64,000 nt of DNA from Streptomyces sp. NRRL S-1022 (GTDB lineage Bacteria > Actinomycetota > Actinomycetes > Streptomycetales > Streptomycetaceae). The stretch is taken from NCBI RefSeq assembly GCF_000720135.1, contig NZ_JOIU01000027.1, positions 62,001 through 126,000 of the forward strand. Reading direction: 5' to 3'. Within the stretch, counting starts at the first letter, position 1; each line of letters begins with the position of its first letter. The notes under the pieces were generated by a model. It was given only the letters and a program-made list of their open reading frames with translations. It was not told the DNA's origin and did not search any database. Position numbers and translations under genes: made by a program. Positions 18,024 through 26,443 of the stretch are shown in pieces.

Positions 18024-19603
18024 TCACCACCCTCGCCCGGCTGGAGGCCGTCGGCAGCGGCCGGGCGCAGCCCGCGGCGACCGTCCGGCACCGGCATCTG
18101 TCCGACCGTCCGCTGGTGTTCGTGCCGCTCACCACGGCCGGTGAGACCGGCGCCCCGCTCGGCGCGCTGGTCGGCACCGACCGGGACGCGCCCCGCCTGC
18201 TGGTCGTGCCGCAGCCCCGGGACCGCGATCTGCGCTTCACGTTCCTGGCCGAGCTGGCCGACATCGTCCTGCCGTACATCGAGGCGTACGCCTCGTCGGT
18301 GGAGGAGGCCGAGCGCACCGAGACCGACCCGGAGACCGGCAAGCGGGTCAAGGTGGCGGCCGAGCTGTGCGCGGACGCGCCCCAGCTGATCGTGCCGAGC
18401 CGCACCGGCCTGGACCTCGTCCGGCTGCTGGGCCGCTCGATGCGGTTCCGGCGCACCGCCGAGCAGGATCCGGACGCGCCCTACCCGGCGCCGCCCCGGG
18501 TGCCGTTGCTCGGCCGCTGGCTGACCCACTACGGCGAGCGGGCCCGGGTCCCCGGCTCCTCGCTGCTGCTGGCCCTGACCGACGTGCTGTCCCGGCACTG
18601 GGCGACCGGCCAGTCCGGCCTGGAGGACCAGCACCTGGGCGCGCTGCTCGGCTGGATCGACCCCCCGGAGGGCCTGACCGGCGCCGAGGCCGCCCGCCGG
18701 GCCGAACTCGCGCGGGACGCCGACGGGCAGCTGCTGTGCCCGCCGGCCGGCCCCGCCACCGACCCGGCGTTCGACAACAAGCTGCTGGCCCCGGCGATCG
18801 AGCGCTACGACCGCGCGCGGACCGCGCTGGCCGCCGCCGAGGACCCGCTGGAGGCCGACGGCCGGCTGGCCGCGCTCACCCGGGCGGAGCGGGAGATCCG
18901 CGATCTGGTCGAGAGCCGCACCCGGCCCGCCTGGGACGCGGTGTGGCGGGGCCTGGACCTGCTGCGGACGCTGCCGGCCGGCGCGCACGTGGAGGGGCGC
19001 TGGACCCGGGACCGCTGGTCGTTCACCGCGCACCGGGACCGGGTGCTGGCCGGGGAGCCGCCGCAGCCGCGCCGGGACGACGCGGTGACGGCGGCGAACA
19101 AGCTGGCCACGCGCGAGCGGGAGCAGGCCCGGCTGGAGGCGCAGGAGGCGCTGGACGATCCGCTGGTGATGGCGGGGCGGCGGCTGGCCGGGGAGGCGTT
19201 CGCGGGCGAGGTGACCGGTGTCGAGATGGCGTACAGCGAGGGGAAGCGGCCGAGCCCGCGCCCGCTGGTGACGGTCCGCACGGAGGACCGGCCGCATCTC
19301 GCGGAGCGGACGCGGGTGTACCGCTCGCTGGGCGGCAAGCCGCAGTCGGCGGAGTTCGTGGGTGAGGAGGCCGAGGGCGTCCTCGTGCTGCGGATCCTGG
19401 ACCGGATGGGCCGCGGCAAGGAGCCCGAGCCCGGGTCGGTGCCGGAGAAGGGCGACCGGATCTGCTGCACGCTCTTCGAGCACGAGCAGCGCGGCGGCGC
19501 GAAGCTGCCCGACCCCGAGGAGACGCCCTGGACGCACGGCGGCCCGCCGGGCGAGCCGGCGCCGGAGGCCCCCGATCCCGTGACCGAGGAGGACGTGCTG
19601 TGA
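18014..19603 (+). CDS. Unknown protein between nuclease and helicase
   Basis: 529 residues, GTG start at 18014, overlapping the nuclease stop by 10 nt and the helicase start by 4 nt, so it is translationally coupled on both sides. It has no membrane segment and no nucleotide-binding motif I can see. It contains long Arg/Glu-rich helical stretches (about 250-400, for example ATREREQARLEAQEALDD) and a late beta-rich part with CCTLFEHE. I do not recognise a family. Its fixed position suggests a subunit of a nuclease-helicase complex, which is inference only. Confidence 0.85.
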   Translation: MSLITTLARLEAVGSGRAQPAATVRHRHLSDRPLVFVPLTTAGETGAPLGALVGTDRDAPRLLVVPQPRDRDLRFTFLAELADIVLPYIEAYASSVEEAERTETDPETGKRVKVAAELCADAPQLIVPSRTGLDLVRLLGRSMRFRRTAEQDPDAPYPAPPRVPLLGRWLTHYGERARVPGSSLLLALTDVLSRHWATGQSGLEDQHLGALLGWIDPPEGLTGAEAARRAELARDADGQLLCPPAGPATDPAFDNKLLAPAIERYDRARTALAAAEDPLEADGRLAALTRAEREIRDLVESRTRPAWDAVWRGLDLLRTLPAGAHVEGRWTRDRWSFTAHRDRVLAGEPPQPRRDDAVTAANKLATREREQARLEAQEALDDPLVMAGRRLAGEAFAGEVTGVEMAYSEGKRPSPRPLVTVRTEDRPHLAERTRVYRSLGGKPQSAEFVGEEAEGVLVLRILDRMGRGKEPEPGSVPEKGDRICCTLFEHEQRGGAKLPDPEETPWTHGGPPGEPAPEAPDPVTEEDVL

Positions 19604-20937
19604 CGACCGTCGACTTCGACCCCGGAGCCGAGGCCGCCCGCGCCACCGACGCGATCCTTGAGGACACGCTGCACGGCGACCGGCGGGGGGTGGTGGTGGA
19701 CTCGCCGCCGGGCGCCGGCAAGTCGACCCTGGTGGTCCGCGCGGCCCTGGAACTCGCCGGTGCGGGCCGCCCGCTGATGGTGGTGGCCCAGACCAACGCC
19801 CAGGTGGACGACCTGGTCCTGCGGCTCGCCGAGAAGGACCCGGACCTGCCCGTGGGCCGGCTGCACAGCAGCGACACCGACGCGTACGACAAGGCGCTGG
19901 ACGCCCTGCCGCAGGTCCGTACGTCGGCGAAGGCGGCCGAGCTGACCGGTCTGCCGGTCGTGCTGTCCACCGCCGCGAAGTGGGCGCACGTGAAGGTGGA
20001 CGAGCCGTGGCGGCACGCCATCGTGGACGAGGCGTACCAGATGCGCTCGGACTCCCTGCTCGCCGTGGCCGGCCTGTTCGAGCGGGCGCTGTTCGTGGGC
20101 GACCCCGGGCAGCTGGACCCCTTCTCCATCGTCGGCAGCGAGCAGTGGGCGGGCCTGTCGTACGACCCCTCGGCGTCCGCCGTCACCACGCTCCTGGCCC
20201 ACAACCCGGACCTGCCCCAGCACCGGCTCCCGGTCTCCTGGCGCCTGCCGGCCTCGGCGGCCCCCCTGGTCTCGACGGCCTTCTACCCGTACACGCCTTT
20301 CCGCAGCGGCACGTCCCACGGCGACCGCCGGCTGACCTTCGCGGTCGCCTCGGACGGCTCCGGCCCGGACCGGGTGATCGACGAGGCCGCGGAGTCCGGC
20401 TGGGGCCTGCTGGAGCTGCCCGCCCGGCACACCCCGCGCACAGACCCGGAGGCGGTGCGGGCGGTCGCGACGGTCGTCCGGCGCCTGCTCGACAGGGGCG
20501 GCGCGGCGGTCTCGGAGCGCGCGCCGGAGCCGGCACCGCTCACCGCGGACCGGATCGCCGTCGGCACCGCCCACCGCGACCAGGCGGCGGCGGTGCGCAC
20601 GGCGCTGGCCGACCTCGGGGTGCCGGACGTGACCGTCGACACCGCGAACCGCCTGCAGGGCCGGGAGTACGACGTCACGGTGGTCCTGCACCCGCTCTCC
20701 GGCCGCCCCGACGCCACCGCGTTCCACCTGGAGACCGGCCGTCTGTGCGTCCTGGCCTCCCGGCACCGCCACGCCTGCATCATGATCTGCCGCGCCGGTG
20801 TCACCGACCTCCTGGACGACTACCCCTCCACGGAACCGGTCCAGCTCGGCACGCTGGTGAAGTTCCCGGACGGCTGGGATGCAATGTTTACCACATACCT
20901 GCATCTGCTGGAGCACCGTGTGTCGTGGCGTCCCTGA
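19600..20937 (+). CDS. SF1 (Upf1/DNA2-like) helicase with element-supplied C-terminus
   Basis: 445 residues, GTG start overlapping the previous stop (GTGA). Helicase motifs in order: Walker A SPPGAGKST (K41), Walker B VDEAY (D143/E144), motif III GDPGQLDPF, motif IV VSWRLP, motif V TANRLQGREYDVTVV and motif VI LASRHRHACIMI. It likely unwinds DNA or RNA with the two co-transcribed proteins. The last 19 codons (from 20881) are not native. They come from the integrated element and use codons unlike the gene (TTT, ACA), while the native end lies at 31852-31917. The protein still ends EHRVSWRP, so function is probably kept. Confidence 0.88.
   Translation: MTTVDFDPGAEAARATDAILEDTLHGDRRGVVVDSPPGAGKSTLVVRAALELAGAGRPLMVVAQTNAQVDDLVLRLAEKDPDLPVGRLHSSDTDAYDKALDALPQVRTSAKAAELTGLPVVLSTAAKWAHVKVDEPWRHAIVDEAYQMRSDSLLAVAGLFERALFVGDPGQLDPFSIVGSEQWAGLSYDPSASAVTTLLAHNPDLPQHRLPVSWRLPASAAPLVSTAFYPYTPFRSGTSHGDRRLTFAVASDGSGPDRVIDEAAESGWGLLELPARHTPRTDPEAVRAVATVVRRLLDRGGAAVSERAPEPAPLTADRIAVGTAHRDQAAAVRTALADLGVPDVTVDTANRLQGREYDVTVVLHPLSGRPDATAFHLETGRLCVLASRHRHACIMICRAGVTDLLDDYPSTEPVQLGTLVKFPDGWDAMFTTYLHLLEHRVSWRP
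20872..20879. other. Left attachment-site core
   Basis: GGCTGGGA inside the helicase 3' end is repeated at 31852-31859. Host codons lie to the left, element-derived codons to the right. The short shared core fits a serine integrase, which needs only a 2-bp crossover within imperfect flanks. Confidence 0.8.
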
Positions 20938-20958
20938 GCTGCGGTGACGCGCAGGCGG

Positions 20959-21807
20959 TCAGTCCAGGGACGCCAGCGCACCGGCTACGAGAGCACGTGC
21001 AGCCGCTCCCCTCACGGCTTCCTGTGACAGCCGTTCAAAGGCTCGGCCGTACAGCTCCACCTGGCTGGGCTGCGTGAGGGTGGCGGCAGCGTCCAGGGTG
21101 TCCGCGTGCACCCTGGCGTTGTCGAAGATCGTGAAGGTGGGCATGGGCCACACGGCTCGTTGAGCCGAGAACGGGATGAGCCCCACGGCAACGTTCTGGA
21201 GATCCATGACCCCGAGCAGGTGTCCAAGCTGTGCCGCCATCGTCTCCGCGCTGCACAGCCGGTACCGCAACACCGATTCCTCCAGCACGAACGAGAACCG
21301 GCGTGCGCCGTTGCCGAGCACCTCGTTACGCCTCATACGGGCCGCCACGGCATCGCTCACGTCGTCCGGAGTCCCACGGAAGTGTGCGATGGAGGACAGC
21401 AGGGCGGCGGCGTATCCGGGTGTCTGAAGGAAACCGGGGATCACGTCGGAGACGTAGACCCTGAATATCTTCGTTTGTTGGTACAGATCCCCAGTGGACT
21501 CCTGCAAACGACGGAGACCGCTTCGCTGGAGTCGCCTCCACTGCACATGAGCATCTGCGGACTGTCGGTTGGCTGCGATCAGGTCGGGAGCTTGGTCATC
21601 AGCGGCGCAGGCTCGGCACCAGGCTTTGATGTCCGCATCGGAGGGAGGGGTTTTGGCGTTCTCGATCCGGGATGACTTCGACTCTGACCAGCCGCACCTG
21701 ACGGCCAGCTCCCGCCCGCTGATCCCGGCGTCCTTCCGGATCTCACGCAGACGGCCGGCCAGTTCTTCACGGGCCTTCTGAACGCGTGAGGAGGGGTGCG
21801 GGGGCAT
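20959..21807 (-). CDS. XRE-family regulator with DUF5753 domain
   Basis: 282 residues. An N-terminal XRE helix-turn-helix (REIRKDAGISGRELAVRCGWSESKSSRIENAKTPPSD, about 18-55) is followed by the DUF5753 ligand or interaction domain, typical of the BldB/WhiJ-associated regulators abundant in streptomycetes. The start at 21807 gives MPPHPSSRVQKAREEL, close to the HTH. It lies immediately inside the left end of the element, with DUF6879 and small partner genes upstream. These regulators usually pair with DUF397 proteins, one of which is at 23365. Confidence 0.88.
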   Translation of the reverse strand: MPPHPSSRVQKAREELAGRLREIRKDAGISGRELAVRCGWSESKSSRIENAKTPPSDADIKAWCRACAADDQAPDLIAANRQSADAHVQWRRLQRSGLRRLQESTGDLYQQTKIFRVYVSDVIPGFLQTPGYAAALLSSIAHFRGTPDDVSDAVAARMRRNEVLGNGARRFSFVLEESVLRYRLCSAETMAAQLGHLLGVMDLQNVAVGLIPFSAQRAVWPMPTFTIFDNARVHADTLDAAATLTQPSQVELYGRAFERLSQEAVRGAAARALVAGALASLD

Positions 21808-21821
21808 GGAGCTGGCTTTCG

Positions 21822-22337
21822 TCAGATCTCGTACAGGTGGTGCGGGATCGCTCGCTCCCAGACCGCCTCGAAGGCGGCGGAGCACAGCTTCACGGCTTCC
21901 GGGTCCGCCGTGATCTCGTCTTCCACCACCACTCCATCACCTGAGAAGTGGTGCACCCGCAGCAGGGTGCCATCGAAGAGCCAGAAGTCATTGCCCGGCA
22001 GGGCGATAGTCGTAGCCCGTCGCCGTGGCAACCACCGCACTTCCTCGCCCGCTGTGACGTTGGCGCGGGTGACGTAGTGCTCCCAGCGGATGTAATCCGA
22101 TACAGGCTCGGAGACCACCCGGGCCCGGCGGATTACCACTCCCCGGGTCACGGTGTCCGCGATCAGTTGGTCGTACGGATGCCACCAGGATGCGCGGTCC
22201 TCCCAGTCGATCCGCTCGCCCCGCTGCCATGCCTCGAACCGGTCGGTCGGGGCGTACGAGTCACGCAGCTCCAGGTGCACGGCGGACCGCTCGCACTGGC
22301 CAAGCAGCTCAGCGAAGCTGGGCACGCTCGACGGCAT
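21822..22337 (-). CDS. DUF6879 family protein
   Basis: 171 residues with the family's recognisable layout: FAELLGQCERSAVHLELRDSY near the start, FEAWQRGERIDW, then RRARVVSEPVSDYIRWEH and LPGNDFWLFDG. No catalytic function is known. It sits 14 bp before the XRE-DUF5753 gene and probably forms one transcript with it. The partner of such regulators is often of this family. ATG at 22337. Confidence 0.85.
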   Translation of the reverse strand: MPSSVPSFAELLGQCERSAVHLELRDSYAPTDRFEAWQRGERIDWEDRASWWHPYDQLIADTVTRGVVIRRARVVSEPVSDYIRWEHYVTRANVTAGEEVRWLPRRRATTIALPGNDFWLFDGTLLRVHHFSGDGVVVEDEITADPEAVKLCSAAFEAVWERAIPHHLYEI

Positions 22338-22563
22338 CACACGCCTCCCTGATCATCGGGATCATCCGAGCCGGAATCCTGACGATGGCTTCACTGTCAG
22401 GTACCGAGCCGTTCGCGGGGCTACTCGCCTCGCACTCCGCCTGAGTCTCGGTGCTGGGCTTCCACCCCTGCAACAAGATCTCCTGAGCTTCTGCGTCTGC
22501 CCACACGGTGGGGCAGTGGTCCCGGTCCGTGTCGGGGTCGATTCCGATGAACTCTACGGCCAT
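22309..22563 (-). CDS. Small conserved Streptomyces protein
   Basis: 84 residues, MAVEFIGIDPDTDRDHCPTVW start, GWKP and VRIPARMIPMIREACD near the end. It overlaps the DUF6879 start by 29 nt and leads the leftward operon. I know the sequence style from regulatory cassettes with DUF6879 and XRE genes, but the function is unknown. Confidence 0.75.
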   Translation of the reverse strand: MAVEFIGIDPDTDRDHCPTVWADAEAQEILLQGWKPSTETQAECEASSPANGSVPDSEAIVRIPARMIPMIREACDAVERAQLR

Positions 22564-22750
22564 GACTAGCTCCCTGGTCTAGGCGCTTGCTCGGGCTTGC
22601 ATCAGCTTCGTTGAACTGCGGAGACAGCGTCAATAGGGCGACTGGTCAAGCCAATTGGCCTGCAAGCTCGTGCAAGTTTGTGGAGCCCGACACTCGCCAG
22701 TTCCTACCGTCGCCACATCGATGCGGAACCGATCGGGAGGGTGCGGTGCG

Positions 22751-23050
22751 ATGGGCGAGAGCAAGGCACAGGACACCGAAGCGGCTGCTCGTCTGGGCAG
22801 CAGTGAGGCCCGACAGTTCCTCTCCCGCCTCTCCGGAGCATTCGGCGTAAACGGAGTGCTCATGGTGCAGAAGAACGGTCCTGGCCCGGAAGGGGCCGAT
22901 ATGGCTCCCAGTTCGGCCCTGCACTGGCCCCGGTGCGAGTGCGGGAGCCCGAAGTGCCCTGACTACAAGGCCCCGCCGACTAGGCCGACAGAGGGACTAC
23001 GCACCAGAGTTTCTGAGGTCAACGCGCGGAGCCGTAGGGGCGGGCTGTGA
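22751..23050 (+). CDS. Small unknown protein with Cys cluster
   Basis: 99 residues. The ATG at 22751 follows GGGAGGG. It contains a C-terminal CECGSPKCPDYKAPP cluster that could bind a metal. Divergent from the XRE operon across about 187 bp of promoter region. Its stop overlaps the next GTG start, so the two are coupled. Confidence 0.65.
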   Translation: MGESKAQDTEAAARLGSSEARQFLSRLSGAFGVNGVLMVQKNGPGPEGADMAPSSALHWPRCECGSPKCPDYKAPPTRPTEGLRTRVSEVNARSRRGGL

Positions 23051-23271
23051 GCATCAGAGCCGCCATGCGGTACGTGATGCACCGGATCACCGAGCACCCC
23101 GACACAGACGTGACATTCGAGGCCGAGTGCCTGCATTGCGGCTGGAAGGCCACCCCCGCCGATGACTCGGCACCCGTCGACGTTGAGTGCATGAGCCACA
23201 CGGGCCGGTCTGGCCACGCCGGTTTCCGACGCATCCGGACATCGTTCGCGATGGTGGTTCGCGCCGAGTAA
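23047..23271 (+). CDS. DUF7848-like small protein
   Basis: 74 residues, GTG start overlapping the previous TGA. It contains FEAECLHCGWKATPADDSAPVDVECMSHTGRSGH, with CLHC and later Cys/His residues that could form a zinc site. This resembles the small DUF7848 proteins of Streptomyces accessory regions. Function unknown. Confidence 0.7.
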   Translation: MSIRAAMRYVMHRITEHPDTDVTFEAECLHCGWKATPADDSAPVDVECMSHTGRSGHAGFRRIRTSFAMVVRAE

Positions 23272-23364
23272 GCCCCCACCACAGCGGTGGAAAACCCGAA
23301 CTCCCGCCCGGTACGGGTGGCGACGGCCAACAAGGCCGTGATCAGTTAGCAGGAAGGTGCAGTG

Positions 23365-23589
23365 ATGCAGAACGGAACCGACCTGTACGCGCTCGACATC
23401 AGCGGGGCCTCGTTCGTCCAGGCGTGCGGCGGCCCCTGCTCGGAGGGGTGCGTGACCCTGGCCCAGATCGGCGACGGTCTCTGGGCGCTCGGTGACAGCA
23501 AGCGGCCGGAGGCGCAGCCGCTGCGGTTCACCACGGAGGAGCTGAGCGCGGCCGGTATCGACCCGGCGCGCTTCGGCCTGAACGTCTGA
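23365..23589 (+). CDS. DUF397 family protein
   Basis: 74 residues. It has the DUF397 pattern: an aromatic/Ser start with a Cys cluster (ACGGPCSEGCV), a central GLWALGDSK, and LRFTTEEL at the C-terminus. DUF397 proteins pair with XRE-DUF5753 regulators in streptomycetes, and one such regulator is encoded 1.6 kb away in the same element. AGGAAGG precedes the ATG at 23365. Confidence 0.8.
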   Translation: MQNGTDLYALDISGASFVQACGGPCSEGCVTLAQIGDGLWALGDSKRPEAQPLRFTTEELSAAGIDPARFGLNV

Positions 23590-23604
23590 TCCTCCCCCCT
23601 CCCG

Positions 23605-23651
23605 CCAGTCGGGCCGGGTCCATCCCCCGTCCCGGGGTCCGGCCCGGCTGG
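23605..23651 (+). terminator. Hairpin terminator after DUF397 gene
   Basis: Arms CCAGTCGGGCCGG (23605-23617) and CCGGCCCGGCTGG (23639-23651) pair over 13 bp with one G-U, 16 nt after the stop codon. No T-run. Confidence 0.6.
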
Positions 23652-23674
23652 CACCACTCGAACGGGAACGACTG

Positions 23675-24160
23675 GTGCACCACCACGGCTACCTATGGAC
23701 CGGACCGAAAGAGCGCTTCGACAATGAGGCTCTACGGCGTCCCCCACATCCTCAGCCTCCACCGGCTCCGGTGTCCGATGAGGACGTGAAGGCAGAGCAG
23801 CTACTCAAGCGCTACCGGGAAGTGGTGGCCGAGTTCCCGACATCCGATCTGCCGCCGATCGAAACGGCGTACTGGCTCATCAAGCCCCGTTCCTTAGTTC
23901 GTGGCACCTGGGACGAGCCCAAGGAAGCGGCAGCATGGATCGGCGAACGGCTGACCGAGTACGCGCCCCGGTTCGCATCGGAGAGGGACCGAGACACCAC
24001 GCGTCTGGCCCGACTGGTGAGCGTTGCTGCTGAGCAACTGCACTCGGGTACGGATGTGTCCTACGGCTTCTATCTGGAGCGCCCCTCGTATCTGTCCCTG
24101 GCAGTGGTGAGGTGCTCCCCGAATCGCTCGAACCCTGAACTGGCCTGCCCAGTCGCCTAG
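23675..24160 (+). CDS. Unknown protein of the element
   Basis: 161 residues from a GTG at 23675. The N-terminus is Pro/His-rich (about 1-35), followed by a helical region KAEQLLKRYREVVAEFPTSDLPPIETAYWLIKPRSLV and an Arg/Glu-rich part. No family recognised. The start is uncertain because no good ribosome site is visible. It ends before a strong bidirectional terminator. Confidence 0.55.
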   Translation: MHHHGYLWTGPKERFDNEALRRPPHPQPPPAPVSDEDVKAEQLLKRYREVVAEFPTSDLPPIETAYWLIKPRSLVRGTWDEPKEAAAWIGERLTEYAPRFASERDRDTTRLARLVSVAAEQLHSGTDVSYGFYLERPSYLSLAVVRCSPNRSNPELACPVA

Positions 24161-24175
24161 TCGAAGTAACAAAGA

Positions 24176-24204
24176 AGCCCCGGCCAAAAACGGCCGGGGC
24201 TTTC
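24176..24204. terminator. Bidirectional intrinsic terminator
   Basis: AGCCCCGGCC (24176-24185), loop AAAAAC, GGCCGGGGCT (24192-24201) followed by TTTC. The opposite strand also ends in a T-rich tail. It separates a rightward gene from the leftward DUF3987-like gene. A related stem occurs at 28508-28530. Confidence 0.85.
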
Positions 24205-24213
24205 ATCGGTTCG

Positions 24214-25620
24214 TTAGAGCAGCGCGAGGAACGGATTTGTGTCCCCGAGCGGTTCCGACCGCTTCGGTTCGGGCGCAGGCTTCGGGGCCTGCTTGGGTGT
24301 CTGGCGGTAAGTGTCCAGACGGACGACCCGGGCACGGTTCTGCTCACACTCCGCGCTTGCCGGCCGCACCTCTGCGTGACCGGAAGTGCTCCCGTTCTGC
24401 TCACGCTCCGCGCTGGCCGGCTGCGGCACAGAGTCACGAGAACTGTCCCCGCGGAGCGTGAAAACGGTGGCCGGTCGGCCGGTTCTCCCAGACCGTTCCA
24501 CGGTCACGACGATGCCGGGCAGTTCCTTGACCTCTGCTGCGGTCGCTCCCACGTACGGGAGCACCTGGGAGGAGGTGGCCCGACCGCCGTGCATCTCGAT
24601 CCGGGCCCGCACCTTGTCCTCAAGGGTGAGCGGCTGCCGCTTCACCTTGGGGGAGGTCGCTCCCTTGGTTATGCGGACGGCGTCTTGCACCGACCGGCGG
24701 ACCAGGCTGAAGGCGGCAGACAGCATGTCTTCCGTGATCGTCTCCGAGCACTCGGACGCTGCCAGGCAGGCCGCGACTCTGAGCGTCTGCTCTGCCGTCC
24801 GCTCGATGAACACTGCCTGTCCTTCGGGCAGGGTCTCACCCAGGATGCGGGCGTACCGGCGAACCACCCGCCACAGCGGACGGGCGTCTTCTGCAAGCGT
24901 GATCACGCGCGGTCGGGCAGTGGCCCAGCCGTAGGCGTCGGACAGGTCCCGCCCATCCACTTCCGGCAGGCTCACCCGATCGTCATCCAGCAGCGGCACC
25001 GACCCCAGCAGAAAGGGGAGGATGCGGTTGTAGGAGCCTCCGGCCGCTTCCGACTCACCGACGTACTTGGACCAGTCAGAGGGCGTGACGTGACAGTGCA
25101 GGACCATTGCCGGGTCGCGTACTTCCTGCGCCTCATCCTTGGTCGTGTTCCGCAGCGTCGCACCGTCCCATGCAGTCCGCAGCTTGGTCGTGAACGATGC
25201 ATCCCGCTTCACCCGGCGGAGCACTTCCGACCACTCTTCTTCGACTACCAGAGTGCGCACGTCACGTCCGTGCTCGGTCTCGGCCGTCGCTTCCTGCTGC
25301 TCCCACAGGTGGTTCACCATGCTCGCCCCGGACGTGATGCCGGACGTGGTGTGCGTGGCCAGGAAGCGGCCCAGAGCCTTGTCCAGAACGTGATGAGCGG
25401 CCCGGAGCGCGGTTCCTTTACCGCGCCCCGTACCGGCCACCAGAGCGGACCACAGCAGCACGGGCCGGGGACCACGGGAGGACACCTTTACCGAGCCACC
25501 GATAGCGGCCGACCACATCGACAGGGCGGCCACATACACCCCCAAGGGGTCCGCTTCAACAAACGGGGCGATCCTGCGGACTGCGCGACCGATAGGGCCG
25601 TACAGAACGGGCGTGCTCAT
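24214..25620 (-). CDS. DUF3987-like ATPase (putative replication helicase)
   Basis: 468 residues. An N-terminal helical part (DPLGVYVAALSMWSAAIG) precedes a P-loop-like ALVAGTGRGKGTALRAAH (about 58-75), an acidic VVEEEWSEVLRRV Walker-B-like strand and LAEDARPLWRVVRRY. This is the layout of DUF3987 primase-helicase-like proteins found in phages and plasmids. The P-loop is atypical (GKG instead of GKT/S). The C-terminal 70 residues are Pro/Glu-rich and contain a duplicated RPASAE-EQN segment. The ATG at 25620 overlaps a tiny upstream reading frame. Confidence 0.7.
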   Translation of the reverse strand: MSTPVLYGPIGRAVRRIAPFVEADPLGVYVAALSMWSAAIGGSVKVSSRGPRPVLLWSALVAGTGRGKGTALRAAHHVLDKALGRFLATHTTSGITSGASMVNHLWEQQEATAETEHGRDVRTLVVEEEWSEVLRRVKRDASFTTKLRTAWDGATLRNTTKDEAQEVRDPAMVLHCHVTPSDWSKYVGESEAAGGSYNRILPFLLGSVPLLDDDRVSLPEVDGRDLSDAYGWATARPRVITLAEDARPLWRVVRRYARILGETLPEGQAVFIERTAEQTLRVAACLAASECSETITEDMLSAAFSLVRRSVQDAVRITKGATSPKVKRQPLTLEDKVRARIEMHGGRATSSQVLPYVGATAAEVKELPGIVVTVERSGRTGRPATVFTLRGDSSRDSVPQPASAEREQNGSTSGHAEVRPASAECEQNRARVVRLDTYRQTPKQAPKPAPEPKRSEPLGDTNPFLALL

Positions 25621-25694
25621 GCTGCCTCAATCTCGAACAACGTTGGTTGGTTAGCCTTTGGCCGGGGAGGCCGGGCGTACTCGACGCCCGGCAC
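25617..25694 (-). CDS. Possible 25-residue reading frame between Lsr2-like and DUF3987 genes
   Basis: GTG at 25694 to TGA at 25617, product VPGVEYARPPRPKANQPTLF plus EIEAA. Its stop overlaps the ATG of the DUF3987-like gene, as expected of a coupled leader peptide. It begins 15 nt after the Lsr2-like gene stop. No ribosome site is visible. Confidence 0.3.
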   Translation of the reverse strand: MPGVEYARPPRPKANQPTLFEIEAA

Positions 25695-25708
25695 AGCGGG
25701 GGCGGCGG

Positions 25709-26443
25709 TCAGGCCGCTGCCGCTTTTCCCTCCGATGCGTCCCGGTGCTCCCAGGCGTGACGCACGTGCATCGGGATACGGCCCTTGGTAGGTACGGTGA
25801 AGCCGTTCTCTCGCGCCCACGCTCGTACGGCACGGTTGCGCTCCCGCTCGCTCATCTCGGAGCGGTCGACCTTGGCAGGCTCCGGAAGTGGGTCACCACC
25901 GATCAACGCACCGGAGCGGACAGCCGACCTGAAGCGTCCGGGTTCACGCACGTCCATCACAGGGATGCCGCGCTCGGAAGCGTCCCGCAGCTTGGTGGCG
26001 TTCCGCTCGCCACCCTCCCCCAGGATCAGCAGGACCGTGCTGTCACCGGCACGGCCAACCACGTCATAGCCCAGGTTGCGCACCGCTTCCCGTGCGTCTT
26101 CCCAGTCGTATCCCGGAACCTCACCAGCGATCATCACGGACGGCAGCGACTCAGGGTCGGACTCGGACTCCACAACGGGAGCCGCTTCCGGCTCCGGTTC
26201 CGGAGCCGGAACAGCTTCAACGACCGACACGGACTCACCCTCAGTCTGTACGGCCTCTCGCTCAGAGGGCGCGCCCAAAGCGTCACAGAGGTACCTGCCG
26301 AACGAAACATCGTGTTCAAGGCACAGGTGCCAGGTGTCCTTACCCAGTGTCAGCGATGAAGTGGCCTCAACCTCAGAACCATCACGCGCAATGTGCGCAT
26401 CGCAAAAGGTGTACTCAACCGGCACAAGCACCGTCTTACGCAT
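25709..26443 (-). CDS. Zinc-BRCT-Lsr2 fusion protein
   Basis: 244 residues. N-terminal CDAH (C14, H17) and CLEH (C41, H44) pairs suggest a zinc-binding module. An acidic Pro/Glu linker spans about 65-100. A BRCT-like domain (about 103-175) reads IAGEVPGYDWEDAREAVRNLG, then GIPVMDVREPGRFRSAV. The C-terminal 45 residues are the Lsr2 DNA-binding tail (NRAVRAWARENGFTVPTKGR). Lsr2 is a xenogeneic silencer that binds AT-rich DNA. A mobile element may use such a protein to modulate silencing or its own replication. The start at 26443 has GAAGGA upstream. Confidence 0.8.
   Translation of the reverse strand: MRKTVLVPVEYTFCDAHIARDGSEVEATSSLTLGKDTWHLCLEHDVSFGRYLCDALGAPSEREAVQTEGESVSVVEAVPAPEPEPEAAPVVESESDPESLPSVMIAGEVPGYDWEDAREAVRNLGYDVVGRAGDSTVLLILGEGGERNATKLRDASERGIPVMDVREPGRFRSAVRSGALIGGDPLPEPAKVDRSEMSERERNRAVRAWARENGFTVPTKGRIPMHVRHAWEHRDASEGKAAAA

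Noticed and set aside
22630..22863. Leftward open frame over the 99-residue gene
   Set aside because: The rightward frame has a GGGAGGG site and overlaps the next GTG start.
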